NCBI GenBank assembly: GCA_949825025.1
Contig: OX463778.1
Location: 31,999,969-32,063,968, forward strand
Length of the DNA stretch: 64,000 nucleotides
Reading direction: 5' to 3'
DNA from: Siphlonurus alternatus
Taxonomy: Eukaryota; Arthropoda; Insecta; Ephemeroptera; Siphlonuridae
Shown: in pieces, positions 1 to 12,184 of the stretch
How positions within the stretch are numbered: the stretch's first letter is position 1
Layout: the number at the start of each line of letters is the position of its first letter
Translations under genes and position numbers: made by a program
The notes under the pieces: generated by a model
Seen by the model: only the letters and a program-made list of their open reading frames with translations
The model's database searches: none
What the model was told of the DNA's origin: nothing

Positions 1-1349
1 CGGACTTGATTAGGGAGGAGTAATACATTCAATGTATTTTGGAACCTTTTAGGGAGGAGGGGAGTCTATCGCCACGATAGTACCCCGCTCCTTCCTCCGT
101 AGATCCGCTATTACCACTGGGCAAGGATGAAATTTTTTTCTCTACTTTTATTTAAAAACTTTAAAATTGACTGGTACAATTATAACCTTCCTTAAAGTAG
201 TTCAATTAAATTTTGTAGGGATATACACTACATTCAATTTAAAGTAGATGAATAAATCAGTAACTTGATCGATTTGATAGAAACAATTCAATTTCCATCA
301 CATTTCCTTACAAACAGCTCATGGTTTTAAATTAAATTAAATATTCATTGAATCTCAAATCACTTTTACCCTTCATCCGTTTCTTTTTACAAACTACGTA
401 AAAAACGTGATAAACTTATAAATTGATCAATTTTAAAATATATATAATGAACTTATTTTTTTGAAAACCTGACAATACTATTATACAATATAAATAAATA
501 TATATAACAAATGTAACTATAACACATAAAAATTTGAAAATTTATCATAAATCACTGCATAATATTTAATTTAAAAAATTCGATCATATTCCTTTTATAG
601 TTGCTCTTTGCTAAGCGATTGAATTTGATCTGATTGCACTTCACTGCAGTGGGTCGAATATCTTGATGCATTTTATGATATGACGGGATAGTATTAAATT
701 AAAATATGTATATATGTTATAAAAATACAAATAAGTAGCTTAAGTTTAATGTTTTATCAAGCTGTTAGCTTATATTGAGACATAAATAACAATTAAAATA
801 TCATTTTTCTTTTCTGTATTTCTGTAATAATAGTTATCATAAAATATAAGCTGCTCATTATTTTAGTAGGCTCAAAATTTTGTTACTGCCCCAGCTGCTG
901 TGTCGTCTTTTTTGAACTAAACTAGCGTGGTTTTATTTGAGACCTAACGTTAGCATAATTACTGCTCAGGCTGTGTTCTATAGTTGCAATTAACAGCTGT
1001 TAACATGAACATTTGTAGTAATAGTCTGAGAAACCGCACTATAAAATGTCCAGTGTTATAATATATACTGTATGTATGAGTAATAATTATTGGTGTGAGA
1101 TGTAAAAGCTTTATCGCATTATTATTACTAATTTAAATAATTACTTCTCTTGGAAGGCTTAGAGAGGGATGTGAGGGTAGGAAAAGAGATTTCATTAGAA
1201 GTAAAACTATAATTTAATTTAAAATTTTATAAGTTAATTAAAAATGTTTTCTGTTTATAATTTTTAATTGCTAGATTGTTAATTAGATCAGTCTTATAAA
1301 CATATGATTATGATTGATCGTGTAATTGTATAATAGAAGTTACAATATA
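1..1349. other. AT-rich non-coding stretch
   Basis: No exon, RNA gene or repeat with clear structure is seen here. It lies upstream of the first recognisable exon at 3247 and could be intron or 5' flank of the partial gene that ends at 7078. No open frame has splice sites and coding character. Confidence 0.5.
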
Positions 1350-2086
1350 CAGGGTGTTTACTTTGATTTGAACGTTTTAAAGTGATAATTAAGGAATGAA
1401 GTTCAATGGTAATATAGACATGTCATACATCAAATTAAAGCTTACATTTTAACATTTTCAAAACTTGCATCATAAATTACATGTGCGGACTTGTCTTTTT
1501 TTGAGACGAAAAAGAAACAAAAATGAGCCGTTTTTTTGTTCAAATATCGGTGGTAACATGAAATTAACTGTTGAATCCTTCACTGGATTGCAAGGTTGGT
1601 GTGCGAGTGATATGTAATGCGTTTGGTCAATTTTCCTTAGATCACCAAAGTAAAGCAACACAAGACTGTTTTGTGGTTGGATGGGTGACCATTTAAACAA
1701 AAATTGCACTTCTCCCATCCAGGAGTAACGCTTTTTACCACAATGTGGTTTCTCTACGAATTTTAACCATTCCATTTCTGTTTCTGGTTCATTGAAAAAA
1801 TTTGAAGATGCATGTGGCGTTCATTCTGACAAGTTTCCACGTTGCGATCAGTCACATTAAAATGCCATTTAATTTCATGTTACCACCGATATTTGAACAA
1901 AAAAACAGCTCATTTTTGTTTCTTTTTCTTCTCAAAAACAGACAAGTCCGCACATGTAATTTATAATGCAAGTTTTGAAAATTTTAAAATGTAAGCTTTA
2001 ATTTGATGTATGACATGTCTATATTACCATTGAACTTCATTCCTTAATTATCACTTTAAAACGTTCAAATCAAAGTAAACACCCTG
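1350..2086. mobile_element. TA-flanked long-TIR element, Tc1/mariner-like ends
   Basis: The two ends are inverted copies of each other, about 217 bp long (1350-1566 and 1870-2086). They start CAGGGTGTTTACTTTG and are flanked by TA on both sides, as expected for Tc1/mariner insertions, whose target duplication is TA. The 300-bp interior (1567-1869) is not repeated. A 101-residue minus-strand frame (1470-1775) runs through the interior into the left arm; it could be a remnant of element coding sequence, but I recognise no DDE catalytic motif. The element is probably non-autonomous. The superfamily call rests only on the TA and the end sequence. Confidence 0.75.
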
Positions 2087-3246
2087 TATATCATGCACTG
2101 GAGATAATTTTGTAATTTTTTATAGGTTTAATAAATCAAACGAATTATCAACGTTATTATCCCAATCTTGATGTGATGTATTATTGATTGCCTATATTTA
2201 CAATATTTTTGGTAATTATCATTATATAAATTATCAAATTTTATGTGGAAAATATGTCATAGCTGGTATCGAAAACAATTTTTTGTAAATTATGATCACG
2301 TGACCTCCATTCACCATGCAAGTGATAAATTACAATTTAATATGATTGCCTTGACAAAAAAAAAAAAAAAAAAAAAAAAATCAGAAATAACGATAAAGCT
2401 ATATAGGTTTTGGAAAATACGATCAAAACCTTTTCATCCACATGCACAAGCATCGCATGATTTTTACATTGTTTTCTATAAAGTACCGAAACGTCAAAAA
2501 ACACAATTTCCCTACAAAATATTTGACACTCAAAGTAACTCTTAGATTATTATATGAGCTTCCCTTTCAGCTGCGATTTACTTGCAATTATATTTCACTA
2601 ATAAGTAAAAAGTGCTATTTCTACTCAATTAAATCTTTAATCATACATACTCTTCGCATGCTATTTATTGAGAAAGGGATTTGTATGCTATTATATTTTG
2701 CTACGCATTTTCCTCTCTAATAATTATTGTAACATTCAGATTTTACTCAGATTTACAGTAAGGTGCGAGATCAAATAATAATTAAAAAAAAATTAATTTC
2801 AACTAATTCATGATACCAGTTTTAATGCAGTTTTGAGGGGTTGAAATTCTATTATTCACGGTTTTAGCCCCTCAGCTCTGTATAATTATAAATAAGCTTT
2901 TATTATAGCTGGTGTTTGTCATGCTTTAACCGATGTGAAAAGAAAAGTCCCTTTTTTCTATGAATGCAAAAGAGTTGGCAATGATAGTTCTATTTTTGTT
3001 AAAATCATCTTTCTTTTGTGCAGGTCTGGCAAGGCATCCGCCAATATAGCGTTTAATTTTCCATACACCGTGTTTTTCCAGTGTTTTGGAAATATATTTT
3101 TTTATTTACTGCATGTATAAATCTATATTACATGAGTATTAGTACCTTGAATATATATCTTTTACTACGATGCCATTTTACCGAAATTTGTCTGACCCTC
3201 AAATTTATGATTACATTACAATGACAGTGCCACTCACTGTTCGCAG
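2087..3246. other. AT-rich non-coding stretch with a poly(A) run
   Basis: This holds a run of about 25 A residues at 2356-2380 and otherwise simple AT-rich sequence. It ends in a polypyrimidine-poor but usable acceptor (cag at 3244-3246) before the exon at 3247. Open frames of 60 to 100 codons here have no coding character. Confidence 0.5.
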
Positions 3247-6200
3247 AGTACCTGCAGTTCGCGTCGTGCTACCGCAGCGTGTCTCACGATTGGGACATGT
3301 GTGCCGAGAGGTTCCAGCGGCTGGTACGCACTGAGGCGATGCGCTCAGAGGCGGCGAGCACGGCCGCGTCTTCGGGGACGCCGGGGATCATGGGCAACAT
3401 GACGGCCCAGCAGCGCACCGCTCGCCTCTGCTGGTGAGTGCAAGCCCCCCATCTTTCCAAATGGCTCAGTCAAATCACTGCATGATTAGTATGATCACGT
3501 TTTCTAGCTAAGACAATTAACCAATGTTGTTGTACACCAGAAATTCAGTGATTCCCATGCACCTATCTCCGCTAAACTTGTCGTCACTGAAAGTTCATTT
3601 GACGTTACGAACCTTTTCCTTTGTTCTCCAATATATTACTAAAGGAAAGGTGCGTGATGTCAAATTAATTTTTTGTAACTGTAAAGTGACTATTAGCTTA
3701 TACCCCTCTCCTTTTTAAGTTGTATTACGGAATATTTAAACGAAGAGTTTATAATATAAATTTATGTTATATTATAGCAGATATAATTGGAAATAGAAAA
3801 ATTTGTAAAACCAAAGGTAAGATCTCTGGTAAAACCCAGACATTTCCTCGTTCCAATAAGAAATATTTTCCTTATCTCCATGATGTTTGAAAAATATACA
3901 ACAAATAGTCTGACTTTGCAGATATTTTTCCAGTTTCATATTATTTAGTTCTTACATAATATATATGATTCAATTTGTATTTTTGGGTAAAGGAGTTAAG
4001 TGGAAAGACAAGCTTCAACTTAAAAATGCCGCAGCACCGCATTCTGACATCGCTCCGTAAGGTTTGTTAGGAGAAAAATCTTATTTATTTTTTCATTCAA
4101 ATTCTATGCTGCACAAAATCTCGAATATTTTTTATGTCGTGCAAAGTGATCTTTTCCGTGGCTCATATGAATTATTAATCTTGCCCTTCATAAGAACCGT
4201 CGGAAAAAATTAAAAAGCAGGTACCGCTGGGTTAAAGGATAGGAAGCTTGATAGAACATGTCGTCGCGCGCAGTTCGCACGCTAGATTTTCATTGGCTGA
4301 GAGACTTATAAGTAAGATTTAGAATTTAGAATGATATTTTCACGAACTGTTATTTATATATTTATATTATTTATATTTTATTAAGAGTTGCTACTGCTTT
4401 TTTTTTTGTTTTTTTTTTTAAAATAACATTTTGTGTTTGATTATTTTGAAATGAAACACATATTTTTGCAAAATGAGCTACACAAAATTAATGCTGAATG
4501 CAGTTGTTTTATTGATTATTTAAATTAAAATCTTTCTAACTTATAACTTACACGATAGCGGTTCGTTAGTTTGTTATATCAGTTCTATCGATCTAAATTC
4601 CTTCTTGAGCTAAGAATAATTGCACATTGCATGCAATTGTTCCTCAGTTACACAAGAAAAACACGGAATGTATTAATGTCTTTTAAATTTTATTTTAAAC
4701 TTAACATAAAACAATAATCAATATAAAGCACGTAGAAAAGCCGTTAAATTTTTATTCAATCGGCAGGACATTGCATTTTATGTAAATATGGAAGCATAAA
4801 ATTTTATTTCAATTTAATTTTCACTTTTTTACTTTTTTTTTATTAAAATCAATATTCATAACAAAAGTTTTATCTTTAGATTTTTAACAAGATTTAAAAA
4901 TTTATATTTTTGCAATTTTTGCATGAAAATCTGCGCCAGAGTAAATTTCTATTTATATTTTTTCTGTGTATATCTGATGGAATCTTTAAAGTAAAATACA
5001 ATGTTAAAAACAGAGGGCTTGATGGTTAACAAAAGTTATGCTATTTTTTTTTATTTTTTTTTACTGGTGTGATAAAGTTGTTTGAGTTGACATGGTGGCA
5101 TCTTTGACAGAGGTCATGAAAATCAGTAATTTGGTCACAATGTAATCATAAATCAATAAAAACAACTAATATATATATAAATAAATAGAAACGTCACTGC
5201 TATGCTGCATTTGGCATATTTCATTAAAAATGTATCATGTTTAATTAGCAAACAATTAATGAATTAATAATGAATAATGTTGTATTTATTAATTAATATA
5301 TTTTTATAATCCAATAATTCATGTGTATGATATAATACGTTCATTGAAAATTGAATGGCGTAAACACATTACATTATTTACATATATATAGATGTATATA
5401 AAATATTAAATTATATAGATTTTATTTATATTTAAAGTATACCTTTGACAGTCGTTTGTTATTATTCGTCAATGTTTTAAACAAAATAAATATAATGAGT
5501 ATAATGACATTGACATGTTATACAAAGTAAATTTAGCATGACCGAGTGAATATTTAGTAATATATATAGTTATAATACACAAACAAGTAATTGAAATAAA
5601 ATGTAAATAGAATTTTCCCACGAGTCTCTTATTTTAACAAATTAAAGTATTTAAATAACAGAAAAGCTTATTATAAATTATAATCTGTCCAATTTTATGA
5701 ATACTTCTTTAATGTATACTGTGAAAAAAATGTGTAAGCATGCAGAGTTTTGTAAATTATTTTATATTATACTCGTCCATCATTGGATCATGGTAACTAA
5801 AAGTAAAAATTTTATAGACGCAGTTTGCATATTGACTTATTTTTATTTGCAATGAAGTGACCTCAGATATTCAAGAGATCTAGGTATGTTTATAGTGTAA
5901 TGTATATTTTACCGTAGTTTCCAGTATAAAATAGATCAACAGTTAATATCAAAAAGTTTATGGTGGCGAGGCATCAATTTAATGTTAGCACTCGTCATTG
6001 TCACTGTTACAAAGCTCGGCTATCAGTTAGTCTGATGTGAGCATGAACAGTTTTGAGTTTTTGGAAGGAAATTTCCTTAAACAAACGTGGAAAAATGTAT
6101 ACTAACTATGACGTTAATGTAGCTAGTGAGAACTTTTATATTAATTTAATAATATAGTGTCACCCTCACAGTCCTCGATCAGTGTAATAGTTGGATATTA

Positions 6201-7078
6201 ATTAATTGGTAAAACAATTTATATATATTATGCAATTTGAGGTTATGATGATGAGCCTGGTTAAGTCATGAGACATGAGATGATACACAGGATATTATAA
6301 CGAAGTTAATAATATTATTATATGTATTATGAAGATATGGATAGTATATTATGTGCTACAGAGCTGATTTCTGTTAATGTTTACGTGAGGCGCGATAGGG
6401 GTAGTCCTTATATCTGATCGCTGCGAAGGAGGCATATATATATATAATATATATGAATACTTTTAACAGTTTTTTCACGGCGAGTTTTTTTTTTTTTTGA
6501 GTTTTATCGTGTATTGTTAAAGTATTAATAAAGTACTTAAACTTGATTTATTTTATTAAGTTAAGTAAAAATAACAATTAAACACTTTGCTAGTCCGTGT
6601 ATTCTTGCCCACCTCAGCGCTGCCTACTTACCAGTGGTAAGGGGCATGATGTCAGCGCAATCCCCTTTGTACATAAAACGGCTAAACATGTTTTATAGCT
6701 GATGTCACGAGAGCAGGTTACAGAATCCCATGAAGTACCTCTGATCAGAGATTTTGATAATCTAATCAAGATAAAAATATTAGTTAAATCACCCCCATCA
6801 AAATTTCTTCTAATGTCGAGTTTGTTTTGTTTGGTTTCAGTGCCAAGGACTCGTTCCTGCGCTGCGTAGAAGAGGTCAGCAACCTCAAATGTCGCAGTGA
6901 CGCGGCTGAGTTTCTCCACCGTATTGCTGAGACGCTGTCCAACGTACGAGTGTATTCGACGGCGTGTCGCAGTCTGGGCCTAGCTGATCCTTGCTCTGGA
7001 GCCTCGCCTGCCCATGACCTTCAGTACTGGCTCGCCGTCCTTGCCAGCACATTCATCCTGGCGATGAACCGCCTCTAG
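3247..7078 (+). CDS. 3' end of an unrecognised gene; cysteine-bearing protein with GPI-signal-like C-terminus (partial)
   Basis: Two GC-rich coding exons stand out from the AT-rich background: 3247-3433 and 6841-7078, joined across a 3.4-kb GT-AG intron. The join splits a Cys codon (TG|T) and keeps the frame. The first exon reads YLQFASCYRSVSHDWDMCAE and continues to an Ala/Ser/Gly-rich part. The second starts AKDSFLRCVEEVSNLKC, has further Cys residues, and ends at TAG (7076-7078). The last 19 residues begin LQYWLAVLASTFIL, a hydrophobic stretch after small residues (CSGAS), which fits a GPI-attachment signal; a C-terminal membrane anchor is the alternative. The paired cysteines suggest an extracellular, disulfide-bonded domain. 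Upstream exons and the signal peptide were not found and may lie left of the window. I do not recognise the family, and small arthropod hemolymph-type proteins are only a guess. Confidence 0.75.
3434..6840 (+). other. 3.4-kb intron of the partial gene
   Basis: It starts gtgagt at 3434 and ends with a pyrimidine-rich tttcag at 6840. The content is AT-rich with T and A runs. I see no additional exon, clear transposon or RNA gene inside. Confidence 0.7.
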
Positions 7079-7125
7079 AGTGTATCCACGGAGTGAGAAT
7101 GGCCAAATTTTTACTCGCGAGCCTT

Positions 7126-7447
7126 AATGGAGTATTGCCCTAAATTTTTTTTATTGCAGAAATGAATAGAGCGTGCAAAGTTATGCACCCTGATTTTTTT
7201 TTAGATTTTTTAGAGCCCGGGAAGTATTTTTAAAAAATTATTGAAAGTCCTTTTTGTGACGTCACGCGGCGGCAAGTCCTATCTTTCTCTTAAGGAGCGG
7301 CGTCTCGTGACGTCACAAAAATAACTTTCAATAATATTTTAAAAATAGTTCCCGGGTTCTAAAAAATCTGAAAAAAAATCAGGGTAGCATAACTTTGCAT
7401 CCTCTATCCATCTCTGCAATAAAAAAAATTGAGGTCAATACTCCATT
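7126..7447. repeat. Palindromic MITE-like element in the probable 3' UTR
   Basis: The two halves are inverted copies of about 130-140 bp around a centre near 7287. Matching blocks include TTTTTTTTATTGCAG, GCAAAGTTATG and CCCGGGAA with their complements. Each arm carries TGACGTCA (7257-7264 and 7308-7315). It starts about 50 bp after the stop codon of the gene ending at 7078, so it is probably transcribed in its 3' UTR. An AATAAA at 7418-7423 falls inside the right arm. No target duplication could be defined, so the superfamily is unknown. Confidence 0.75.
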
Positions 7448-10148
7448 GTCGCCTCTTAGCTGCTACCGGCTTGCCGTCCTCCCGACCCTATTGTGTGTTT
7501 GCGCCAAAGAGATTTTATAAATGGAAAAGTAAAAAGTGAGAGAGTAGAATTGAATGGATTTTGTCTTAACGGTTTAAGCATAGCTTTTGCATGACATCAC
7601 GAACTGCATGGTGGGACGTGTCACTCGCCCAGACATCAGGTGTGCTACTGTTTAGGACTCTGCATTCTGCAAGCTCATTTGAAGACGTGACTGTATAATG
7701 TATCGCTCAAACTGGATTGATTAAAAAATATAATATAATTAAGCAGAGGCTCAACTGACTAAGCGGCTTAAAAATTTTATAGTTAGTTTATTCGTTTATT
7801 ATTTTTATTATTCATCTAAACAAATCTTTAAAATGTTGCAGATGAATCGAAATTTACGGCCAATTTATTGAAATGAGATTAACCATATAATTTAATTCTA
7901 ATTATACATAACAATGAATGCCATTTATCAAATAAAATATGCGTCTTTGTATAAATTTATTTGAAGCTACACATTAATTGACTAATTAATAATTATTAAT
8001 AATATAATATTTGTAAAATGTTTATGTAAATTTGAGTTAATTATGAAGTTAAAAGAAACATTATCCCAATTAAATCTATATTTCTATTCCTTGCACCCAT
8101 CCCTTTATGTAGTATACACTCCTCATTAATCGAAGTACATATTTTATATTTCACTCTCTTCTCTTCAAGATTCGCATTTCATATAAATCATGTACACAGT
8201 GAAAAAGGGGGAAAAAAGGAATAATAATTAATATAATGCATGTTGAAATTTAAAGGAAAACTGACGCAAAATTTAACTACGATAATTTCTGCATTCATTA
8301 AGGATAAGTTTGAAACTGTTTTATTGATTATGTAATAGTATATACGAAATATTAGCATCATTTTCACGGCTATCAGTAAGTATAAAAGTATAATAGAGAG
8401 GCTAGGAATAACACTATTTTCCATGAAAAAATATTGACTTAAAACCGCAAACTTTTGTGTACACTTTCGTCTAAAAAAAAAAAAAAGGTTGTTAATCAGG
8501 TGTGAGAGAAGACAAATAAACTTGGTTCATTTCGTCACAAAAATCTCAAGAGACCATTTTTTGTACCACACAGCTAGAGAGAAGAGTCTTCCTTTGATTG
8601 AAGAAGTCAGTTGGAGAACGATAGCAATTTTTTAGATTGAAATGGTATCAAATGTGATGGAAGTTCTTCCTCAATCTTGTCATCTCACGATTAGGATTAG
8701 AGTTTTCTCTTCTACGTATCGGAGGTATATAGCTACTGGTTTGTGGGGTCCTCTATATATATCCCCTGTGCTAATTAACTACATACATCAATAGTTATTG
8801 TTAATTATTGTTTTTGTTGTTATTTGATGTTTGCCTATAAAAAAAAATGGGAAAAAAATTGATAAAATTCGTCCGCCGGAAAAGTATAGCTAAAAATCAC
8901 CAATAAAAAGCAGCAGTTTGCAATTGAAAAAATATAATGCAGCATTCTCAACTTATGTTGTTTATTGTTGTGTAAATTTTAAAGGAATACTATATATATT
9001 TTTATGTAAAAAAGGAAATTAAATAATGCAGAGAAAGTTAGTGAGCATTACTCCTGTAAATTATGCAACTGTTCCGACAAACAAATGTGCAAGTCAATTT
9101 TAAAATTACTTTTTCCTCAAGTACAATGTTAAATTTTATATTGTGAAATTAATAAATAATTTAATTAGCACTACATTTTTATTTCACGACAATATGGAAA
9201 AAACAAAGCACTAAATAAATGTACATATGTTCTTAAATTGTTCATTTACTTGTTGTAATCTTGTTTATATATACAATTTTTTTTAATGATAAAATCTAGA
9301 AATATTATCAACACCATTTCTAGTTTTCATAAATTTATACTGTCGTAAAATACGAGAGTGTGAGAATTGTATACGTGCTGTAATATAATATCTATATAAT
9401 TTATCTTCCTCCCAAACTTATATTTTATAGGACAAGACGAGACAGGCCATATTTATATAAACATTAAAATTTATACGTTTATACTATACGTAATCGTCGC
9501 GGGTATTAAACTCATGCAAGCTGTTCTTATTTACTGTGTTGGCTGATGAGTTCAGAGAAGCCCTTTATCAACTGCAAGATTAAGTATATAAACGTGATAT
9601 TAAGTGTAACTGTATTGAAACACGTATAAGAGCGCCATCATGTATTTTAGTCATATGAAGTAAATTATCATCATGATAGCATTATTTATTTTCTGTTACT
9701 TTAAAAATACACGATAATATATAAAAAAAAAAACTGAAGTATGTATTTTTCATCGTGACAAAAATTTAGGACAATTATTTCATAAATGCGACATCGAATT
9801 AAAAAAAAAAAAAATGTAATTCAAGAATGAATAATATATGTATTTCCTATTTTATATTATGCTCAATATATAAGTAATTGCATAGATATGAAATGTTTTT
9901 GCTATGTGAATAACTAAAATATATAGATGAAATAGGTGAACTATAATATTATGTGCATATTTATAATATATATGTTATGCGCCGCTTCATTAAAATTCCA
10001 ATATAATTATACAAAAGATATATTAAAGGTAATTTTAAAATTTAATTACCAACACGCATATTTTTGTTTTATTTTGTAAATTAATTATTACTGCATCAAA
10101 AAGTTAAACTAAATTATTTTTAATTATTCTTTTTAAATACCAGTTTTG

Positions 10149-10266
<118 letters not shown>

Positions 10267-11098
10267 GTGACTAAATATTGATAATATGATAAGTTGTTTT
10301 TTTTTTACATGGATTATGGATTAATACAGCAGAATACATGCAATTTCACCCTTCTATTATTGTTTGTTTGTATTTGAATTGTTCACTATAATTTGATGGC
10401 ATAGTATTTTATTTTTGATAAAATCGAGTTATTTTTTTTTTAAATCAGTTATATTTTAATTTAATTCTTATTAAATTATTTTTGCACGAATCTTCTTCAT
10501 GTGCATATTTATAATATATAAATATACTATATTTATATTACATTAATATATTATATATCAAAATATTAGACACATAATATTATATATGTAGTATATATGT
10601 AACATATTATAACATTTTGAAAAAGTCTTTAAATAAAAGTATTATGATATTATAATATATATATAATATAATAAATATATTCAATGCAATTAAGCAAAGT
10701 TCGTACTATATATCAATTATGTATTATGTATACTATACATTTTTCGTAATATAAATGTCAACATCAAAATGACCCTATATACAGTATACATAATGTTTTA
10801 TATACCTGTGATACGTTAACATTTATATTAAGGAAAGTGTATTATACATACATGCACATCATGCAGTCATATATACAATAAAATAATATTTAATAAATGA
10901 AAATATATTGATGGTCAGGTCAATAATATAATTGTTGTATCAGATAAACACGATAAACCCAAGTGCGAATTCGGAAATAATCGGAAAGCCATTTTTTTCG
11001 ACATTAAAGGCGAAAAAAAAAAAAAAAAAAAAAAAGAAGAATTAAGAAGAAATTAGGAGTAATTAATTCCAAACACCGCGCGTCGTTGCTATATTACA

Positions 11099-11156
11099 TA
11101 TATATATATATATATTATATATATATTATATATATATTATATATATATTATATATA

Positions 11157-11247
<91 letters not shown>
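11099..11247. repeat. (TA)n microsatellite with interrupted first third
   Basis: The tract starts with several TATATATTA higher-order units and then becomes pure TA to 11247. Confidence 0.95.
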
Positions 11248-11249
<2 letters not shown>

Positions 11250-11618
11250 GCATGTGAGCTGCTGATCGACATTAATATAGAATGGTGCTCAATAATGTTA
11301 AAATTAATTATATGATATTATATCCATATATCCATATATGATATTACACTTACCCTTTTTATATTATATCGCTGACCATCATTAATTGCCTACATATTTG
11401 TAAATTTATGACACTTAAACTTACATTTTTGCTATTGTTAATTTTATTATAAAAATTATAATTAAAACCCATATATTGCTAATATAATATATAAAGATTT
11501 GAAGCGACATAGATTTTTTTTCTTTTTGTTTCAAAATTGTATTACCTATAAAAATCGCTAGCATAATTATTCAAAGCCAATTTTACAAAACAAATAAAAA
11601 TGTATTTTTTATAAAATA

Positions 11619-11621
<3 letters not shown>

Positions 11622-11668
<47 letters not shown>
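11622..11668. repeat. (TA)n microsatellite
   Basis: About 45 bp of pure TA dinucleotide. Confidence 0.9.
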
Positions 11669-11670
<2 letters not shown>

Positions 11671-12184
11671 ACTCATTATATCATGTGAACGTTTCTTTTT
11701 AATTTTTTTTTTATAGAGCGTAGCATATATTATATTATGTACCTATTTATATTAATCGTGCTTCACTGTCTCATATATTAAATTGTTTTTTCCCTAACTT
11801 TATTATAAAATTAATATATGCTGTTGTTAGTATTTTATCAAATAATATACAATATATATAATACTAAAAGCTTAAATTTAATGGAAATGCACAGTACATA
11901 ACTATTTATAAGTAACTTTTAATTATTACACTGTTTTTAACTTTGTCAACGCCTAATATATATGATATATGGATATTATAGTCATTGTAAATATAGAGAT
12001 TTTGAACTTTCTGAATGTAAAAATATATTATATTATTGTTATAAATATGTATATTACTCAGCCCAAATAAATTGTTTTAAATTATACTGTATATTAATAT
12101 TTCTTTAACCTCTAAATATTATTCTCAACCCTAAATAACAAAATATTAAGAACAGTTCGAACATTAGAAGAGCAGTGGATTTAA

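Noticed and set aside
2243..3120. Plus-strand frames of 60-100 codons before the first exon
   Set aside because: They are AT-driven, contain lysine runs from poly(A), have no splice context, and do not join the exon at 3247 in frame.
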